DNA from: Bidens hawaiensis
Lineage: Eukaryota > Streptophyta > Magnoliopsida > Asterales > Asteraceae
Direction: 5' to 3'
DNA length: 64,000 bases
Assembly: GCA_021521415.1 (NCBI GenBank)
Contig: JAIQDT010005816.1
Location: 124,001 to 188,000, forward strand
The position numbers and the translations under genes are program-made. Each line of letters opens with the position of its first letter. Within the stretch, counting starts at the first letter, position 1. This document shows positions 58,487 to 64,000 of the stretch, piece by piece. The notes under the pieces were generated by a model, which did not search any database, was not told the DNA's origin, and was given only the letters and a program-made list of their open reading frames with translations.

Positions 58487-58979
58487 TAAGGATGTTTATA
58501 TATATATATATATATATAAGGATGATTTCTATTGTTAATGATGGCCTAACTGTTTTATCCCTTTTATTTTAAAACTCTTGGGATGACTATTATGATTATT
58601 ATTATTGATGTTATTTATTAAAACTTGAACTCACTCATCTCAAGCTGACTTTGTGTGCATGTTAGTGTGAGATTCTGGTTAGGAGGAGGATGCCTTATCG
58701 CTTGGACGTGCATAAAGTTACTTGGACGGTGAAGGACATACGTGGATAGAAGATTGTATTATTGAACATTTTATTTTAAAAATTTTTATAAAATGTAATT
58801 AAATTGGTTTTGGGCAATATTCCCGGGATTTCGGGAACTTATTTTATTATTTATGTTTTCCGCTGAATTATACTCTGAATTGGTTATTTTAATGAAATGA
58901 ATCATTTTAAGTTTAAATATTTTTACAAGTGTTTTGAATGATTACCAACTGTGGGATTCCTGGGGTTCTGGGCCTTACA
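58487..58979 (+). repeat. 5' LTR of element C, 3' part only
   Basis: Colinear with 55184-55700 of the solo C LTR, from TAAGGATGTTTATATA to GGGCCTTACA. The first 1.6 kb of the LTR, including the minisatellite and promoter, is absent. Confidence 0.85.
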
Positions 58980-58982
58980 AGT

Positions 58983-58995
58983 TGGTATTAGAGCC
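58983..58995 (+). other. Primer-binding site of element C
   Basis: TGGTATTAGAGCC, a one-base variant (C to T) of the tRNA-iMet primer site, four bases after the LTR end. Confidence 0.85.
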
Positions 58996-59535
58996 ATGGT
59001 TCGAGGGATCCGAGCATCCCCGAATGCTTGGACTCGAACTGTAAGAAAAGAGACCAGTATGCCCACCGCGAGTAGCTACACGCCAAGAGGTAACTTTAAA
59101 TTATTTAGTCATTACCTTAAATTTAAGATTTCCAGAATGTGATTAATTGTTAAGTGTTAGATAGAATGCTAATGTGGTTAGGGGAAGGGGGTGCTTAGAA
59201 CGGGCCGGTGAAGTAAACGACTAATAACACTTGATCAACGTTATTAGCAGTTTAGCCTTACCTTCCATGTTTTAAATACCACTTGTGTCTGACTATGTTA
59301 GGGTTCCGTATTTGTAGGGATAGGATTTGGCTAACTCTCGAGTCGTTAGCGTTAAAGTTTATCTTATTCCCTAAATTCTCCTGTTCGTTTCCCATCCTCT
59401 CGAACGCTTTGCGCGTAATTGTTTAGCTGAGGCGTAGCATACTGTCACTCTGGGTTCCTTGGTACTTGATCGCTTAAATTCCTCGCTCCTTCAAGAATGT
59501 ATGTGCAACTGTTTATCTAAGTAGGAGCGTGATGT
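58996..59535 (+). other. Element C leader; gag apparently deleted
   Basis: Only about 540 bp separate the primer site from protease, where a gag of more than 1 kb is expected. I recognise no gag domain or zinc knuckle. A small frame at 58951-59142 spans the LTR end and leader. Confidence 0.6.
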
Positions 59536-60090
59536 TATCCTAGATACCTTTCTACTTGATGAATTACCGGCGTCAGTCTTATTTGATTCGGGCGCCAGTA
59601 GAAGTTTTGTGTCTACCGCTTTCTGTTCCTCGTTGAATAAATCATCCGAGCGCGTAGTCGATGTGTTGAGGTTGAGGTCGCCGTAGGAAAATCCGTGCCC
59701 GTGTCTAGGGCTATTCAGGGTTGTTCCATCGAGTTTTCTGGGTATAGATTTCTGGTGCGATTGTATTTGATGCCGCTTGGTTGTTTCGATGTGGTGCTCG
59801 GGATGGACTGGCCGCGAATGTTGATGCTCAGATCATTTGTGGTCAGAAACTCGTTCGTCTAAGGGCCCCGGATGGGACCCAAATCACTGTCTTTGGTGAT
59901 CAGAATTGTGCGACGCCACTCATCATATCTATGCTTAAAGCGGGGTTGCGGGGCGTATCTGGCATATGCTATAAATATTAAAACCGAGGTGGCTACCGTC
60001 GGTGATGTTCCTATTGTTCGGGATTTCTCGGATGTATTTCCAAATGATTTGTCATATGTGCCACCGGACCGCGAGGTCGAGTTCTAGATA
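59536..60090 (+). pseudogene. prot: Protease of element C, broken
   Basis: LDTFLLDELPASVLFDSGAS near 59550-59610 gives the Asp-Ser-Gly site. A TAG near 59684 and frame changes follow, then FDVVLGMDWLA near 59785-59820 and a [12 protein letters not shown] linker near 60015-60050, which normally precedes RT in Tekay-type pol. A TAG near 60084 replaces an expected residue before IDLVP. The enzyme cannot be made whole as encoded. Confidence 0.8.
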
Positions 60091-61335
60091 GACCTTGTGC
60101 CGAGCGCAAAACCCGTTGCTCGAGCCCTTATCGTCTAGCACCGAATGAGATGAAAGAACTTATGGCCCAGATGGAATACTTGCTCGGCAAGGGCTTCATT
60201 CGACCGAGCATCTCGCCTTGGGGTGCCCCGGTCTTGTTCGTTAAAAAGAAGGACGGTAGCATGCGGATGTGCATTGACTACCGTGAGTTGAATAAGCTCA
60301 CCGTTAAAAATCGGTACCTGCTTCCGATGATCAACGACTTATCTGATCAGCTCCAAGGAGCTAATTAGTTCTCGAAGATCGACCTTAGATCCGGGTATCA
60401 TTAGTTGAGGATTCGGGAGGAAGATATTCCTAAGACTGCCTTCCGCACTCGTTTTGGGCATTATGAATTTCTTGTGATGTCTTTCGGTTTGACCAACGCA
60501 CCGGCCGCATTCATGGATCTTATGAACCGGGTGTGCAGGCCGATGCTCGACCGTTCAGTTATTGTATTCATCGATGACATTTTGGTATATTCCAAAAATG
60601 AATCCGATCACGCCGGTCATCTCATGGAAGTTTTATAAGCTCTGCGACAGAACAAGTTGTATGCGAAGTTTTCTAAGTGTTCTTTTTGGTTGCGCGAGGT
60701 TCAGTTCTTGGGGCACGTTATTAACCCGAGTGGTATTTTGGTTGATCCTGCAAAGGTGGAAGCCGTGAATGAATGGGAGTCTCCAAAGTCTCCATTTGAA
60801 ATCCGTAGCTTTCTGGGTTTGGCGGGGTATTACCGCCTCTTTATTCCTGACTTTTCGAAAATTGCTTCTTCGCTGACCAGGTTGACAAAGAAGAGTGTTA
60901 AGTTCGTTTGGGGTACTGAGCAGGAGGAGCTTTTCTCGAGTTGAAGAACTGGTTGACGCATGCCCCGATTTTAGCTCTACCTGATGGCACCGATGATCTG
61001 GTGGTTATTCCGATGCCTTTTACCAGGGGCTTGGGTATGTTCTGATGCAGCGAGGTCGAGTCATCACGTATGCCTCGCAGCAGTTGAAGCCTCATGAGGC
61101 GAATTATCCTACACACGATTTAGAGCTGGCGGCGGTTGTGATTGTGCTTAAGTTATGGAGGCATTATTTGTACGGTGTTCCTTGCGTTATTTATACCGAT
61201 CATAAGAGCTTAAAGTATTTCTTAGAGCAAAAGGAACTGAAATGCGACAGCGTCGATAGTTGGAGTTGATTAAGGACTACAATCTGGAGATCATGTACCA
61301 TCCGGGTAAGGCTAACGTGGTGGCCGACGCGTTAA
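60091..61335 (+). pseudogene. pol: RT and RNase H of element C, broken
   Basis: RT motifs: [56 protein letters not shown], and the FIDD active site at 60567-60578, then [15 protein letters not shown]. RNase H follows ([45 protein letters not shown]). Stops at 60366, 60402 (TAG for an expected Gln) and 60636 (TAA for an expected Gln), and frameshifts near 60940, 61010 and 61235, break it. The key catalytic residues of RT are kept. Confidence 0.9.
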
Positions 61336-62593
61336 GCTGGAAGGAGAGACCAAAACCTATCCGTGTGAAATCCTACCAGCTTATTCTCAAACCCGACATT
61401 TTGAAACAAATTGCCAACGTCCAGAATGAAGCGTTGCAGGTGGAATGGATTATGTCAGAACGTATTTGGGGTCAGGAAAAGTTGTTGGAAGACGTAGGTG
61501 ACGGGGTGAAGTATAAGGATGGTCGTTTATGGGTACCGAAGTATGGGGGATTCAGAGATAAAATTTTGGATGAGGCACACAAGTCGTGCTATTCTATTCA
61601 CCCGAGAGCGACCAAGATGTACCAAGACCTGAAGAAGAATTATTGGTGGCCTGCGATGAAGTTTGAGGTGGCTCAGTATGTGAGTAAGTGTTTGACGTGT
61701 CTACAAGTTAAGGCCGAGCATCAAAAGCCGTTCGGGAAGCTTCAACCTTTAGAAATACCTGAGTGGAAGTGGGAGCATCTTACTATGGATTTTGTGACTA
61801 AATTGCCGCGTACTCCTAAGGGTAGTTATGACACCATTTGGGTAATTGTTGGTAGATTGACCAAGAGCGCTCATTTCTTGCCGATCCGGGAGACTTTTAA
61901 TTCCGAGCAGTTGGCCTATGTGTTTATTCATGAGATCGTCTCTAGGCACGGGGTGCCGGTATCTATTGTTTCGGATAGGGATACGCGTTTTACCTCCAGG
62001 TTTTGGAAAAGTTTCACGAGGAGATGGGTACCAAACTCCTTATCAGTACTGCCTATCACCCGCAGATGGATGGTCCGTCCGAGAGGACCACTCAGACTCT
62101 TGAGGATATGTTGCGGGCCTGTGTAATCGATTTTGGTGGTAGTTGGGATCGTCACTTACCATTAGTAGAGTTCTCATATAATAACACTTATCACGCCATG
62201 ATTGGGATGCCACCGTTTGAGATGCTGTATGGTAGGAGGTGTAGGACTCCGGTCTATTGGGGTTCCATTGGTCAGAAGCAATTGGGTAGTTTGGAGGTGG
62301 TCGAGGCTACGATTGAGAAACTCGATAAGATTAAGGCTTTTATGAAGGACGCTCAGGATCGTCAAAATTCTTACGCGGATAAAAGGCGAAGACCTATTGT
62401 GTTCGAGGCTGGAGATCGGGTTATGTTGAAAGTTTCTCCTTGGAAGGGTATTATTCATTTTCGTGAGAGGGGGAAGCTTAGTCTGAGGTTCATAGGTTTG
62501 TTTCGTATTTTGTCCCGTGTTGGTGAGGTAGTGTATTGACTGGAGCTGCCCGATGAGCTCGCGGGGATTCATCCTACTTTCCACGTATCCCAT
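61260..62593 (+). pseudogene. int: Integrase of element C, broken by frameshift
   Basis: A 288-codon open frame (61260-62126) carries the linker ([14 protein letters not shown]), zinc region (H...[17 protein letters not shown]) and core: [10 protein letters not shown] (first Asp) and [12 protein letters not shown] (second Asp). A frameshift near 62000-62010 moves the Glu ([12 protein letters not shown]) to the frame of 62003-62539. The C-terminal GPY/F-like region follows (VMLKVSPWKG, FIGLFRIL). A TGA at 62537 comes where Arg is expected. Only one frameshift separates the core's Asp pair from its Glu. Confidence 0.9.
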
Positions 62594-62873
62594 CTGAGGA
62601 AATGTTTAGTCTATGAGGAGCCCCATGTGCCTCTTGATGATATTGAGCTGGATAGTAAGCTGAACTATGTTGAGGAACCTATTGCTAGACTTGACCGTCA
62701 GGAAAGGCGTTTGAGTAATAAGGTGGTTAGACAGGTGAAGGTGCAGTGGAGGCACCGTAGGGGTTCCGAGGCTACTTGGGAGTCCGAAGACGAGATGATG
62801 AAACTCTATCCGCAGTTGTTCCTGTCGCGTCGGGATTCGGGGACGAAACCCATTGTAAGGGGGGTGGACTTGT
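62540..62873 (+). pseudogene. Chromodomain end of element C pol
   Basis: After the TGA at 62537 the frame continues through HPTFHVSHLRKCL and VPLDDIELDSKLNYVEE to a chromodomain-like segment: EPIARLDRQERRLSN, VKVQWRHR and EATWESEDEMMKLYP. The frame is open to 62873 and runs three bases into the LTR. These domains are thought to guide integration towards methylated histone H3 chromatin. It marks C as a chromovirus. Confidence 0.85.
62855..62870 (+). other. Polypurine tract of element C
   Basis: GTAAGGGGGGTGGACT immediately before the TG of the 3' LTR, following TTCGGGGACGAAACCC. Confidence 0.8.
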
Positions 62874-64000
62874 AACGCCCGTTAATTTCGGTTCAAGAGA
62901 TTAAGGCTTGTAAAGTATGTATAATTCTCGGGATTTATCCGACGTGTCTCGGAAGCCTTTACGTCATCTCCGTACGTTAAACCATTTAACTTTTCTTCCA
63001 TAATGCCTTATACTTCAATTTGGAGGGACTTGGATGTAACTTTTGTTTTTATATCATAAAACAAAACAAACCCTAACCCTAACTCCTACCAGCTGCGATC
63101 GGCCAAAAAACAGCCCCCCCTGGCGATTTTCTTCTATGCAGCCGTGTTTCAACCGTAAAAACTTCAATTCAAGGTCGGTTTTATGATTCCCCATGTCTTT
63201 TACCCCTTAATTGATCATCTTAACGCGCTTATTGGTCGTTAAGATTGAGTTTTGATGATAACAGTTTTCTAACAGATTCGTATACGTTTATTGTAGGGTC
63301 TGTAACGCGATGTTAATCCATTTTTTTTGATCGATTCTTCTTTCCATGATGTTCTACTTTGAGTCTAGTTTCCAGAAAGGTATAATACGTAATTTTTGGA
63401 CGAGATTTGAATAGTTTTTATGAATTTATAAAATCGAGTGTCAAAGCTGATGTGGGATGACGGATTCTGGTCTGTCTTCCCGACGTCATAACCTTTTTTC
63501 GACAGGTCTAAATTGGTTGGTTCCACTTCTGGAAGTTAGTATTTGAGTTAGGAACCAAACCCAATTGGAATCGTTTAATTTGGTTCGGTAATGAATTTTA
63601 TAAAAATAAAATCATTTTGTTGCGCACTGAAATAGCTGCCCGTACCTTGCTGTGTTGGAGGAATTTTTATAATTTTTTTGTCCAATAGAAAAATATAATA
63701 AAAATATTTTTATAAACATAAGACATTTATTAACGTCTAAAAAATATTTAATAATTTATTTCAAAGGTTATCCTAGGTAAATAAATGCATCTTCGCATGC
63801 TAAAATCTACACATTTTACTCGTTATTAATCGATAAGTTCGTTTTAGGCTTAGCCGGTGGATTTGGTTAGTTGAAAGGTTTTAGGGGCTGAGGAAAAGTA
63901 ATTGGGTATGGGTTGGGCCCTGGGCCAAGTGTTGGGCCCTGGGCCAAGTGTTAGGCTTTTGGCCAACGTGTTGGGCCTTGGGCCAAAGTGTTGGGCTTGA
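62871..64000 (+). repeat. 3' LTR of element C, cut by window end
   Basis: TGTAACGCCCG onwards, colinear with and very close to 53589-54700 of the solo C LTR, including CCCTAACCCTAACTCC near 63070 and the first units of the GGGCCTTGGGCCAA minisatellite (63913-64000). The window ends inside the array. Confidence 0.95.

Larger units (their letters stand above)
58487..64000 (+). mobile_element. Element C: Gypsy chromovirus, truncated on the left, cut by window on the right
   Basis: Order: last 493 bp of the 5' LTR, tRNA-iMet primer site, short leader, no recognisable gag, protease, RT, RNase H, integrase, chromodomain, PPT, and the first 1,130 bp of the 3' LTR. Tekay/Del-type chromovirus by domain order and the C-terminal chromodomain. 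The solo LTRs at 28248 and 53589 belong to the same family. Several stops and frameshifts, but less decayed than element A. Confidence 0.88.

Overview
This window looks like plant nuclear DNA, made almost entirely of nested transposable elements. I found no convincing single-copy host gene. The tRNA-iMet-type primer sites, Sirevirus-like Copia element, Tekay/Del-type chromoviruses and MULE with a short intron point to a flowering plant with a large, repeat-rich genome. The element mix and the extra ORF of the Copia element suggest Asteraceae, which is a guess from remembered families.

Layout. Bases 1-3691 hold two copies of an AT-rich repeat facing each other, each ending in a Helitron-like 3' terminus (hairpin plus CTAG-T), around a 2-kb spacer. 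Bases 3692-5961 hold no supported gene. Element A, a decayed chromovirus, starts with its 5' LTR at 5962 and runs through gag, protease, RT, RNase H and the first half of integrase to 12602. A 32.9-kb block (12603-45500, target duplication ATTGG) lies between the second Asp and the Glu of the integrase DDE triad. The integrase resumes at 45501 and ends in a chromodomain. A second element, B (46281-56769, duplication TATTT), sits in A just after it, and the A PPT and a truncated 3' LTR follow to 57082.

The 33-kb block has LTR-like ends (TGTAACAACC...GGTGTGACA, element E) and appears to be a solo LTR that collected insertions. These are a minus-strand solo Copia LTR (12693-13175), two small elements in one (AT)n array (14017-15619), a MULE with a broken MURA transposase (15777-19065), an internally deleted Gypsy D element (19497-22210), an 18.3-kb Sirevirus-like Copia element (23285-41551) and a solo D LTR (43329-45101). 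The Copia element itself holds two solo Gypsy LTRs (28248-30270 and 38395-40621).

Element B has LTRs and a primer site of A type, but no recognisable gag-pol, so it resembles a LARD. Its 3' LTR carries a solo C-family LTR (53589-55700). From 58487 to the window end lies element C, another chromovirus with a truncated 5' LTR, no recognisable gag, broken protease to chromodomain reading frames, and a 3' LTR cut by the window edge.

All coding regions are damaged by stops and frameshifts. Many stops look like C-to-T or G-to-A changes, as expected from deamination in methylated DNA. The points most worth a second look are the roughly 1,000-codon extra ORF of the Copia element, the dispersed ATTCGTTA/TAACGAAT octamers in its non-coding parts, the tRNA-like Pol III motifs inside the A/B LTRs, and the nesting order recorded by target duplications.
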